Of a DNA stretch of 5,009 bases, positions 1-5,009 are shown piece by piece. The position numbers were made by a program, and so were the translations under genes. Below the pieces are notes generated by a model. It made no database searches, had not been told where the DNA came from, and saw only the letters and a program-made list of their open reading frames with translations. This DNA comes from Bacteroidota bacterium. Its GTDB lineage: Bacteria; Bacteroidota; Bacteroidia; Bacteroidales; UBA10428. Position 1 is the stretch's first letter; each line of letters begins with the position of its first letter. Location: positions 1 to 5,009 of the forward strand of contig JAJUGM010000272.1 of NCBI GenBank assembly GCA_029268165.1. Reading direction: 5' to 3'.

Positions 1-2
1 GT

Positions 3-1529
3 AATACCGGCAACAACTTTTGGTTTGCCTGTATAATTCTTATCAACCTGAAAACAAACATGGGTTTCTATATTCAGTTTTTCTCCGGCTGATTTAATAG
101 TATTTACCTGTTCCATCAATAACGGAATATCTTCTCCTGCTGAAAAAACGGCAACGATGGCCGATTGTGGTATCCCTCCGGTACACAGGATGTTACGTGC
201 AGCTTCAGCAATCAGTATAATTGTCCCTCCACAGAAATCAATTTCTGAATAATGCTGGTTTGAAACCATACTTGCCAATATAAAGGTATTATCACGGTTG
301 AGCTTTACCACACCTGCCGTTGACGGGAATGCTATATTCATATTTACGCTGCTCTCAGCTGCATCTAATATTTGATGAAAACAATTTCCGGCCATCAGGT
401 CAGGATGTTGGACAAGCTGCTGGATAACATCTTTAATATTTTCGGGGTCAGGAATTTCATCAATTTTCACTCCATCATTACTTTTTGTTCGCGGTGTGTC
501 ACTTTTTTTCTGATTTACAGGCATGCTTAACAAGTGGCCTAAAGGCAGTTCCGCTTTTTTTTCTGAATTGATCATTAGGGAAGTAAGTTCAGAAGCCGTT
601 GTCACTCCGGCAAAAATAAAACCGATATTTCGATGCGAAAGAATAGCCAGCAGTTCTTCTTCTTTGCCTGCTTCAGTTAAAATAGCTACGGTGGATGGCA
701 AAGGTACGGTTAATAAGGAAACCATGTCATATTCTTTAATTTTGTTCATGAACTCTGATAGTTCAAGGCTACATCCCATTTTTTCAATCGCCATACGAAT
801 CATAAAGCCAAAAAGCCCTTGCGTATCCAACACATCGATGCCAGCAGCAATATTTAGCATAATCAGTTCCTTGAGGGTTTCGCATAATTTATTAACCGTA
901 CATATAGAGTTTAAATTTTCTTCAAAGCCAACGGATACCTTTCCGGTATGATTTATGGTATTGTTTGATTCACATGGTCCGGCAAGATATATTTTATAGG
1001 TTTTTTTTCTGTCAGGAGCATTTATCGGAAACGGGCCGACAGCCGCAACCAGAGAACTAAGAATGGCCTGTCCCCGAAGGTTTTTATCGTGTGCGATATG
1101 TGCTTCAATGAGGGGTATTGCAGAGGAAGAAAAGAACAGTCCTAAATTATTTATAATCCTTGATTTATACTGATTACTTTCAGGGTTCATCAATAAGCTG
1201 GCTGTTTGTAAAACCGGTTCAGCACCTGATGCGGCTAATTTCATATAGAGATTGCTGAAGTAGTTTCTTATGGCTGAATAATTTACTTCTGTTGGTATTT
1301 GAGCATAGCTAACACTAAAATATCCCGGCTTATCATTACCTGCATTAAATTTAACCACTTTAGGGCAGGATGGAAAGGTAACAGTTTCATCAGAGTCTGA
1401 AAATAATACCAGTTGATGATTTGCAATCATTTTATTAAGAAAGGACAAAAGCTTTAATTCATCGCTATTTGGTTCACGTTTTAAAACCGAGAGATATTTT
1501 TCTTTGTAATCATTAATATTAGGTTGCAT
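3..1529 (-). CDS. PurL-like (FGAM synthase family) protein with degenerate active-site motifs; C-terminus beyond the window
   Basis: I translated this minus-strand frame by hand: 509 codons without a stop, running off the left edge. The ATG at 1529 is the only in-frame ATG near the promoter. The fold resembles small-type PurL, the ATP-dependent FGAM synthase of purine synthesis, which is usually 700-800 residues, so roughly a third is missing. Residues 18-25 (REPNSDEL) match the PurL linker 'REP..EL'. Residues 288-297 (GKEEELLAIL) match the end of the first AIR-synthase repeat. Residues 441-454 (AEAARNILCTGGIP) match the second repeat's 'VAEAARN..C.GA.P'. A polar stretch at about 338-365 links the halves. 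The expected signatures are absent: SEHCSYK is replaced by about NKMIANHQLVL (32-42), ETHNHPS by SYAQIPTEV (74-82), SESQERM by TVPLPST (274-280), and the TDxN...DP metal site near 418-431 is not kept. I infer a PurL paralogue that has lost or changed activity. Family assignment is fairly sure; function is unknown. Confidence 0.8.
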   Translation of the reverse strand, partial: MQPNINDYKEKYLSVLKREPNSDELKLLSFLNKMIANHQLVLFSDSDETVTFPSCPKVVKFNAGNDKPGYFSVSYAQIPTEVNYSAIRNYFSNLYMKLAASGAEPVLQTASLLMNPESNQYKSRIINNLGLFFSSSAIPLIEAHIAHDKNLRGQAILSSLVAAVGPFPINAPDRKKTYKIYLAGPCESNNTINHTGKVSVGFEENLNSICTVNKLCETLKELIMLNIAAGIDVLDTQGLFGFMIRMAIEKMGCSLELSEFMNKIKEYDMVSLLTVPLPSTVAILTEAGKEEELLAILSHRNIGFIFAGVTTASELTSLMINSEKKAELPLGHLLSMPVNQKKSDTPRTKSNDGVKIDEIPDPENIKDVIQQLVQHPDLMAGNCFHQILDAAESSVNMNIAFPSTAGVVKLNRDNTFILASMVSNQHYSEIDFCGGTIILIAEAARNILCTGGIPQSAIVAVFSAGEDIPLLMEQVNTIKSAGEKLNIETHVCFQVDKNYTGKPKVVAGI

Positions 1530-1560
1530 TTTTGATGAATATTTTGGTTGTTTGGTTGAA

Positions 1561-1568
1561 CAAATATA
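1561..1568 (-). promoter_or_regulatory. Promoter -7 box for the PurL-like gene
   Basis: On the minus strand this reads TATATTTG, an exact match to the Bacteroidota -7 consensus TAnnTTTG. A weak -33 element, TTTA against consensus TTTG, lies at 1589-1592 with a 20-bp spacer. The box is 31 nt upstream of the ATG at 1529, giving a short AT-rich leader with no evident Shine-Dalgarno sequence. This is a consensus match only. Confidence 0.55.
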
Positions 1569-1582
1569 CCATATTATATTTG
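1561..1582. repeat. Inverted repeat formed by the two divergent -7 boxes
   Basis: The 8-bp arms CAAATATA (1561-1568) and TATATTTG (1575-1582) are perfect reverse complements around a 6-nt centre, CCATAT. Each arm is the -7 box of one divergent promoter. The symmetry may follow from having two consensus boxes back to back, or it may also serve as a regulator site. Confidence 0.6.
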
Positions 1583-1607
1583 CTTTTTTAAAATTAAAAA
1601 TACAGAA

Positions 1608-2687
1608 ATGTACACACATGAATACCTTTATGATTTTGTAAAGCGTTTTTTTATGGCAATGGGTTGCAATGAAGATGATGCAAAATTGATAGCCGATGTT
1701 TTTATTGCTGCCGAATTACGAGGGATTCCATCACACGGTATGATCAGGGTTAAGGATTATTATCAGCTCTGGAAAGCAGGACGTATAAATATCAGACCTA
1801 ATATACGTATCATTCATGAAACCCCTAGTACAGCTGTAGTTGATGGCGATGGGGCTATTGGTATGCTGGCAGCTTCAAAATCAATGGAAATTGCTATTGA
1901 AAAAGCTTCAAAAGCAGGCAGCGGATGGGTTTCAACGCGTGGTTCGAATCACTATGGTATAGCCGGCTATTATGCCATGATGGCACTAAAGCATGATATG
2001 ATTGGCATGTCAATAACCAATGCCAATCCGCTGGTGGCACCAACATTTTCAGTAAGTCAGATGATGGGCACTAATCCCATTGCAGTAGCCATACCTGCTG
2101 GCAGCCAACCACCTTTTGTAGCCGATTTTGCTACAACACCTATTGCACGAGGCAAACTGGCTGTGGCGGAAAAAAAGGGGGAGAAGGTATCGTTCGGACT
2201 GGTGCAGGATAAAGACGGGAATCCTACTGATGACCCGTCGGTTTTAAAAAAGGGTGGCTCCATGCTTACTTTAGGAGGAGATTATGAACACGGAAGTCAT
2301 AAAGGTTATTGTTTAAGTGCAATTGTGGATATTTTTTCGGCTGTCTTGTCAGGTGCTAATTTTGGGCCTTTTGTTCCTCCGTCGGTAGCTTACTTGCCTC
2401 TGCTTGACAAGAAGGTAGGAGAGGGGACAGGCCATTTCTTCGGAGCCATGCGCATTGATGCTTTTCAGCCTGCTGAGGTTTTTAAAGCAAAGATGGATGA
2501 GTGGATTACTACTTTTCGTTCGGCCCGGCCTGCTGCGGGTAAGGATAAAGTGCTTATTCCCGGTGACCCTGAAAGAGAGATAGAAAAAAGGCTCAGAATG
2601 GAAGGTATAAGCGTTTTGCCTGTTATTGTTGCCGAATTAAAAGAAATGGCTGATGAAATGGGGATTGAGTTTGAGGTACGGGGTTAG
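1608..2687 (+). CDS. Ldh_2 family (malate/L-sulfolactate-type) NAD(P)-dependent oxidoreductase
   Basis: This 359-residue protein has the usual full length of the Ldh_2 family (type-2 malate/L-lactate, ureidoglycolate and sulfolactate dehydrogenases), cytoplasmic enzymes that interconvert 2-hydroxyacids and 2-oxoacids with NAD(P). They are unrelated to Rossmann-fold lactate dehydrogenases. Visible family motifs, in order: AELRGIPSHGMIR at 35-47, with the conserved SHG histidine at 43; RGSNHYGIAGYYA at 111-123, with His115; GTNPIAVAIPA at 154-164; the 'DxxGNPTDDP' segment at 201-210; HKGYCLS..VDIFSAVLSGA at 231-250; and the C-terminal IPGDPE at 317-322. The start is supported by the promoter about 19 nt upstream and by the N-terminal helix preceding the SHG motif. 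The substrate cannot be read from sequence: malate, lactate, sulfolactate and ureidoglycolate enzymes all share these motifs. The gene appears monocistronic, and I see no clear terminator after it. Confidence 0.93.
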   Translation: MYTHEYLYDFVKRFFMAMGCNEDDAKLIADVFIAAELRGIPSHGMIRVKDYYQLWKAGRINIRPNIRIIHETPSTAVVDGDGAIGMLAASKSMEIAIEKASKAGSGWVSTRGSNHYGIAGYYAMMALKHDMIGMSITNANPLVAPTFSVSQMMGTNPIAVAIPAGSQPPFVADFATTPIARGKLAVAEKKGEKVSFGLVQDKDGNPTDDPSVLKKGGSMLTLGGDYEHGSHKGYCLSAIVDIFSAVLSGANFGPFVPPSVAYLPLLDKKVGEGTGHFFGAMRIDAFQPAEVFKAKMDEWITTFRSARPAAGKDKVLIPGDPEREIEKRLRMEGISVLPVIVAELKEMADEMGIEFEVRG

Positions 2688-3185
2688 TGCCGGACAATCT
2701 TCAATCTGCCATATTATAACTATATTTCTCATGAGCAGCAAAATGAACTAATAACTTAACTGGGCTTAACAATTATAGATTAAAAAAAGCATAAGCAATA
2801 AAGCATTTGTAATCAATTTACAAGGATTGTAATTGAAACTATAACTGCATAGTGGTTTTAAGGGAAAACTGTTTAAGCCGTGTTGCTTTGCAGAACACCT
2901 GCTGCTGATTTAACTCTCTTTATAAAACAGGACAATTTTACTAAAGGTTTTACCAGTATGTTAATTCTCGGCACCACGCATAAAAATGTATCCGGGCAGA
3001 TAAAAATTGTTTTTAAAGAAAAAAAATAATTTATAAAATAGCTTTCGTTCTTAATTTTATTTCATTAACTGCCCCTTTATGCCGTTTTTTCAGGGTTTCA
3101 GTCTGCTACGCATTATTTAAAAAACCAGTGCGGTGATGCGGTTTAATACCAGATTGATAAAACACCTGCCAAATAAATATTTTAT

Positions 3186-3193
3186 TAATTTTG
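3186..3193 (+). promoter_or_regulatory. Candidate -7 box of the toxin-antitoxin operon
   Basis: TAATTTTG matches the Bacteroidota -7 consensus TAnnTTTG and lies 49 nt upstream of the antitoxin ATG. No TTTG is found at the usual 19-21 bp upstream, so the promoter is either weak or activator-dependent, or the match is by chance. Confidence 0.4.
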
Positions 3194-3200
3194 TATCAAT

Positions 3201-3225
3201 TTCCTAAAACAGGCTTATTTAGGAA
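3201..3225. repeat. Inverted repeat upstream of the antitoxin gene, candidate operator
   Basis: The perfect 8-bp arms TTCCTAAA (3201-3208) and TTTAGGAA (3218-3225) flank a 9-nt spacer. The repeat begins 7 nt after the -7 box, so a protein bound here would cover the start site. Type II antitoxins commonly autorepress at such sites. A second palindrome follows directly. Confidence 0.5.
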
Positions 3226-3239
3226 TTAATTTAAATTAA
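3226..3239. repeat. 14-bp perfect A/T palindrome just before the antitoxin start codon
   Basis: TTAATTTAAATTAA reads the same on both strands and ends 3 nt before the ATG at 3243. It abuts the upstream 8+8 inverted repeat, so together they form tandem symmetric elements. In such AT-rich DNA an A/T palindrome may arise by chance, so an operator role is only a suggestion. Confidence 0.35.
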
Positions 3240-3242
3240 ATT

Positions 3243-3470
3243 ATGAAAACAGCTAATATTAATATAAATTTAACTTTAAATTTTAAACAGGTTCTTGAAA
3301 TTGTAAAGAAATTACCTTATAAAGAAAAACTTAAGTTGACCGCAGTTTTAAATAATGAAATAAAACAAAAGCATGGAAGTGATAAAATATTAACACATTT
3401 CGCCAGTGAAAAAGTATTGGCCAAAGACTGGCTGTTACCCGAAGAAGACGAGGCATGGAAAGATTTATAA
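3243..3470 (+). CDS. Probable antitoxin of a PemK/MazF-type toxin-antitoxin pair
   Basis: This 75-residue acidic-tailed protein lies directly before a PemK/MazF toxin gene and overlaps it by 16 nt (3455-3470), which suggests translational coupling. Residues 14-44 form a probable helical region whose segment LEIVKKLPYKEKLKLTAVL (18-36) has the 'LP..EKL.L...L' pattern seen in many small antitoxins that neutralise PemK- or PIN-type toxins. The C-terminal part, KDWLLPEEDEAWKDL (61-75), carries the 'W..PEEDEAW' signature typical of such antitoxins and probably wraps the toxin. I see no classical AbrB/MazE, RHH or HTH DNA-binding motif, so autorepression is uncertain despite the palindromes upstream. 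The call rests on context plus the C-terminal motif. Confidence 0.8.
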   Translation: MKTANININLTLNFKQVLEIVKKLPYKEKLKLTAVLNNEIKQKHGSDKILTHFASEKVLAKDWLLPEEDEAWKDL

Positions 3471-3787
3471 AAGGCGATATTGTTGTTTTGCCGTTCCCGT
3501 ATTCTGACTTGTCGGCCTCAAAGAAAAGGCCTGCAATGGTTCTGGCCGACCTTAAAGGCAATGATATTATCCTTTGCCAGATTACCAGCCAGTTTGTTAA
3601 AGATGATTATGCTATTGCTTTGAATAATTCTGATTTTATAAAAGGTTCCCTGAACAGGCCAAGCAACATTAGGCCGAACAGGTTGTTTACTGCCGAAAAA
3701 AGTATTATTATCCGTAAAATCGGAACAGTTAAACCGGATGTGTTTGAAGAAGTCGTTGGTAAGCTGTTTGAGATTATAAGGAATTAA
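3455..3787 (+). CDS. Type II toxin, PemK/MazF-family endoribonuclease
   Basis: This 110-residue protein has the normal length for PemK/MazF toxins, which cleave RNA at short sequence-specific sites and arrest growth when the labile antitoxin is lost. Family features: the N-terminal KGDIVVLPFPYSDLS (6-20), beginning the SH3-like barrel; KKRPAMVL (23-30), with the conserved catalytic-region arginine; ILCQITS (39-45), with the conserved serine/threonine; and a C-terminal region with SNIRPNRLFT (70-79), IGTV (89-92) and the terminal helix. All expected motifs are present, so the toxin appears intact. The ATG at 3455 lies inside the antitoxin gene in another frame. A hairpin terminator begins at the stop codon. 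Confidence 0.92.
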   Translation: MERFIKGDIVVLPFPYSDLSASKKRPAMVLADLKGNDIILCQITSQFVKDDYAIALNNSDFIKGSLNRPSNIRPNRLFTAEKSIIIRKIGTVKPDVFEEVVGKLFEIIRN

Positions 3788-3815
3788 AAAAGCCCCGGAG
3801 AACCGAGGCTTTTTT
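3786..3815. terminator. Bidirectional intrinsic terminator between convergent operons
   Basis: The stem pairs AGCC (3791-3794) with GGCT (3807-3810) and CGG (3796-3798) with CCG (3803-3805), with one C/A mismatch and an AGAA loop (3799-3802). An A run at 3786-3790 pairs with a T run at 3811-3815, so a U tract follows the hairpin on either strand. It overlaps the toxin stop codon and lies 11 nt past the stop of the minus-strand gene ending at 3826, so it can end both transcripts. Confidence 0.85.
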
Positions 3816-3825
3816 ACAATTATAG

Positions 3826-4239
3826 TTATAGTTTTTCAATTAACCCATTTTTAATACATAAATTATATCCTTTTAAACGAGCTTCATATCTCTTCCGTAT
3901 TTTTCTTATTACTTTATCACTTGCTCTTTTTAATCCCCCTTTCAAAACAACTTCATTTTTCTTATTAAACCAATAGAGAGAGTTATCCTTCCAATAAAAA
4001 TCCATAAAATTATTTATTTTTATAGTATCCCCTTTAGTTACATAGGTATACCTGGCCACTTCATTAAGACTTCCAGCCGAAAGCATAATATCATACGCAA
4101 CGCTGTCATTATTTAAGCTAATACAACTTAAGCCCTTTCTAATATTATTTGAGCAATACATTCCCGTGATATTATTACTCTGTGCGAAAGAATAACTAAT
4201 ACTAAATAGAAACAGCAATATATTTAATAACCTCTTCAT
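3826..4239 (-). CDS. Small secreted protein of unknown function, linked to the RHS-type toxin gene
   Basis: This 137-residue protein begins with a clear Sec signal peptide: MKR, a hydrophobic core LLNILLFLFSISYSF (4-18), and a probable signal peptidase I site around AQ-S (19-21). There is no lipobox cysteine, so the mature product of about 117 residues is probably periplasmic or exported. Cys29 and Cys39 could form a disulfide. The middle (about 24-100) looks beta-rich, with 'GDTIKIN' (70-76) and aromatic clusters (FYWKDNSLYWF, 81-91). The C-terminal part is basic and helical (RKIRKRYEARLK, 112-123). I do not recognise the family. Context: the frame-corrected stop of the HELTH toxin is at 4251, only 11 nt upstream of this ATG, and I see no promoter between them, so co-transcription is likely. 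This would suit an immunity or accessory protein for an effector acting outside the cytoplasm, but that is inference from position only. Confidence 0.8.
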   Translation of the reverse strand: MKRLLNILLFLFSISYSFAQSNNITGMYCSNNIRKGLSCISLNNDSVAYDIMLSAGSLNEVARYTYVTKGDTIKINNFMDFYWKDNSLYWFNKKNEVVLKGGLKRASDKVIRKIRKRYEARLKGYNLCIKNGLIEKL

Positions 4240-4250
4240 AAGCTTTTACT

Positions 4251-4403
4251 TTAAAATGAAAACATCAACATCCTATATTCATCAGCTGTATCAGGGGTAG
4301 TAATTATTGATCTCCACATTCTATCAACATAGTTAATTCTACCTCCATTTATTCCATACCTAGCCCATTGAGCACCATATGCCCATCTTTCAGAAAAATT
4401 TTT
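4251..4403 (-). pseudogene. Out-of-frame C-terminal continuation of the HELTH toxin gene
   Basis: In the frame one base away from the upstream gene, the minus strand is open from 4427 to a TAA at 4251. It reads KNFSERWAYGAQWARYG, INGGRINYVDRMWRSI and onward to MLMFSF. The composition (Trp, Tyr, Gly, Arg) looks like real protein, unlike the tail read in the upstream frame. Adding one A or T to the AAAAATTTTT run at 4394-4403 joins the frames as 'YTQAGLK(N/I)FSERWAYGAQ'. Removing a CA from the ACACA just upstream would also work. The SERWAY glutamate, about 46 residues after HELTH, could be the third zinc ligand expected in HExxH...E peptidases. The restored stop falls 11 nt before the next gene, a normal operon spacing. 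Confidence 0.7.
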
Positions 4404-5008
4404 AAACCGGCTTGTGTATAAGCCACTTTATTTAATGATGTAGTAAATAAACCTCTTCCATAGTTCATTTGTAAAATATTATAATAGTTGTGCATGTCTC
4501 CATTATAAAACATCATTGCATGGGTTAATTCGTGATAAGATGTGTATAAAAACCGCCTGCCACTGGTAAGACTTGAATTATGAAATTCTATTTCGGAACT
4601 TACAGAAACATAATCTCTCGATGCTTGCAATAAACCTATCCTATTCCCATTTGGATCAAGAGGATAAGTCGTTGCCCTTGAGTTACCATTATGACCTGTT
4701 GCTATTACCTTGGGACAACCAGCTTCAATTGATCGTTCAGGATGTAATTGGTACATTGCTTCTTCAAGCGTTATATCTCCATTCTTATATGCTAACCAGA
4801 TTGCACGCTGTTCACGGTTTAATCCACCTGTCCATGGGTTTAGTCCTTTCGCTCTTGCAGAATTATACCCTGAAATAGCACCACTTACAAATCCCATAGC
4901 AGCCGGCATTGCTGCACCTTGAAAAAACGGATCACCGTCAATAGTATTTCCTAATCCATTAATACCAACATTTATACCAGCTTGTAAAGCGCCATTAGCA
5001 ATGGCTCC
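4349..5008 (-). CDS. C-terminal part of an RHS/polymorphic-toxin-type protein with a HELTH metallopeptidase motif; N-terminus beyond the window, likely frameshifted
   Basis: The frame is open from the right edge, so the ATG at 4909 is internal and not the start. The entering segment is glycine-rich (GINVGINGLGN, then GDPFFQGA) and is followed by GFVSGAISGYNSARAKGLNP and WTGG. This resembles the end of RHS-repeat/pre-toxin regions in Bacteroidota, where the variable toxin domain begins. Counting from the Met at 4909, residues 126-130 are HELTH (bases 4520-4534), an HExxH zinc-peptidase motif inside a helix (SYHELTHAMMFYNG). The domain is therefore a probable zinc-metallopeptidase effector, but its target is unknown. 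The frame ends in IFLKDGHMVLNGLGME and a stop at 4349, which looks like an out-of-frame tail: the adjacent frame continues sensibly to 4251. If so, the last 16-20 residues here are not native. No delivery domain is visible in the window. Confidence 0.78.
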   Translation of the reverse strand, partial: GAIANGALQAGINVGINGLGNTIDGDPFFQGAAMPAAMGFVSGAISGYNSARAKGLNPWTGGLNREQRAIWLAYKNGDITLEEAMYQLHPERSIEAGCPKVIATGHNGNSRATTYPLDPNGNRIGLLQASRDYVSVSSEIEFHNSSLTSGRRFLYTSYHELTHAMMFYNGDMHNYYNILQMNYGRGLFTTSLNKVAYTQAGLKIFLKDGHMVLNGLGME

Positions 5009-5009
5009 A

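Larger units (their letters stand above)
1551..1582 (+). promoter_or_regulatory. Promoter for the Ldh_2 dehydrogenase gene (TTTG - 20 bp - TATATTTG)
   Basis: TTTG at 1551-1554 and TATATTTG at 1575-1582 are separated by 20 bp, an exact match in sequence and spacing to the Bacteroidota primary-sigma promoter. Transcription would begin near 1588-1590, about 19 nt before the ATG at 1608. The leader is A/T only apart from a few bases, and no Shine-Dalgarno sequence is visible, as is common in this phylum. Confidence 0.65.
2688..3242. other. Intergenic region without a convincing gene
   Basis: This 555-bp AT-rich stretch has no tRNA, rRNA or obvious mobile-element end. A small hairpin-capable repeat (TTGTAA, 5-nt loop, TTACAA) lies at 2807-2823. 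A weak 5-bp pair, AAACC/GGTTT, lies at 3122-3144. The longest notable frame runs 2877-3029 on the plus strand, about 50 codons, with an ATG at 2958 giving 23 residues. It has no recognised similarity, promoter or ribosome site, so I do not call it a gene. The right end holds the regulatory elements of the toxin-antitoxin operon. Confidence 0.6.

Noticed and set aside
523..951. Plus-strand open frame of 142 codons
   Set aside because: It lies wholly inside the minus-strand PurL-like frame, is rich in Ser/Ile as expected of an antisense shadow, and has no promoter or known motif.
2057..2263. Minus-strand open frame of 68 codons
   Set aside because: It is antisense to the well-supported Ldh_2 gene, with no motif of its own.
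2807..2823. TTGTAA/TTACAA inverted repeat as a terminator of the dehydrogenase gene
   Set aside because: The stem is only 6 bp and A/T-rich, lies 120 nt past the stop codon and has no T tract after it.
2688..3242. tRNA, CRISPR array or insertion-sequence ends in the long gap
   Set aside because: I found no cloverleaf with a T-loop, no regularly spaced repeats, and no matched terminal inverted repeats with target duplications.
3331..3561. Minus-strand open frame of 76 codons
   Set aside because: It is antisense to the antitoxin and toxin genes, both of which have recognised motifs.
4907..4909. ATG at 4909 on the minus strand as the true start of the HELTH gene
   Set aside because: The frame continues upstream to the window edge with coherent glycine-rich sequence (GDPFFQGA and before), so this Met is internal.
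4573..4922. Two plus-strand open frames (4573-4878 and 4710-4922)
   Set aside because: Both are antisense to the HELTH toxin frame, which carries a recognisable metal-binding motif and an RHS-type boundary.

Overview
The window looks like chromosomal DNA from a member of the Bacteroidota. Three things suggest this: moderate-to-low GC with AT-rich intergenic DNA; start codons without clear Shine-Dalgarno sequences; and promoter elements matching the Bacteroidota pattern TTTG / about 20 bp / TAnnTTTG. An RHS-type tail containing a 'NPWTG' motif is also common in that phylum. The genus cannot be named from the sequence.

Left part (3-2687), metabolic-type genes. A long minus-strand reading frame (3-1529, running off the left edge) encodes a protein with the PurL (FGAM synthase, AIR-synthase-fold) layout, but most of the family's signature motifs are missing or replaced. 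It diverges from a complete plus-strand Ldh_2-family NAD(P)-dependent 2-hydroxyacid dehydrogenase (1608-2687). The two share a 78-bp spacer in which two outward-facing -7 boxes form an inverted repeat, and each promoter overlaps the other's -33/start-site region.

Middle (2688-3242): 555 bp with no convincing gene. It ends in a candidate promoter -7 box and two tandem palindromes just before a toxin-antitoxin operon.

Right part (3243-5009), accessory-type genes. A small antitoxin gene overlaps a PemK/MazF-family endoribonuclease toxin gene by 16 nt. A bidirectional hairpin terminator follows and also serves the convergent minus-strand genes. On that strand, an RHS/polymorphic-toxin-type protein enters from the right edge and carries a C-terminal HELTH zinc-metallopeptidase motif. 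Its frame stops at 4349, but the next frame continues for about 50 plausible codons to 4251. A one-base change in an A5T5 run at 4394-4403 would reconnect the two. The restored stop lies 11 nt before a gene for a small secreted protein of unknown function (3826-4239), so these two probably form a transcriptional unit. The small protein is a candidate partner or immunity protein.

The points most worth following up are the motif-depleted PurL homologue and the broken (or recoded) metallopeptidase toxin with its linked secreted partner.
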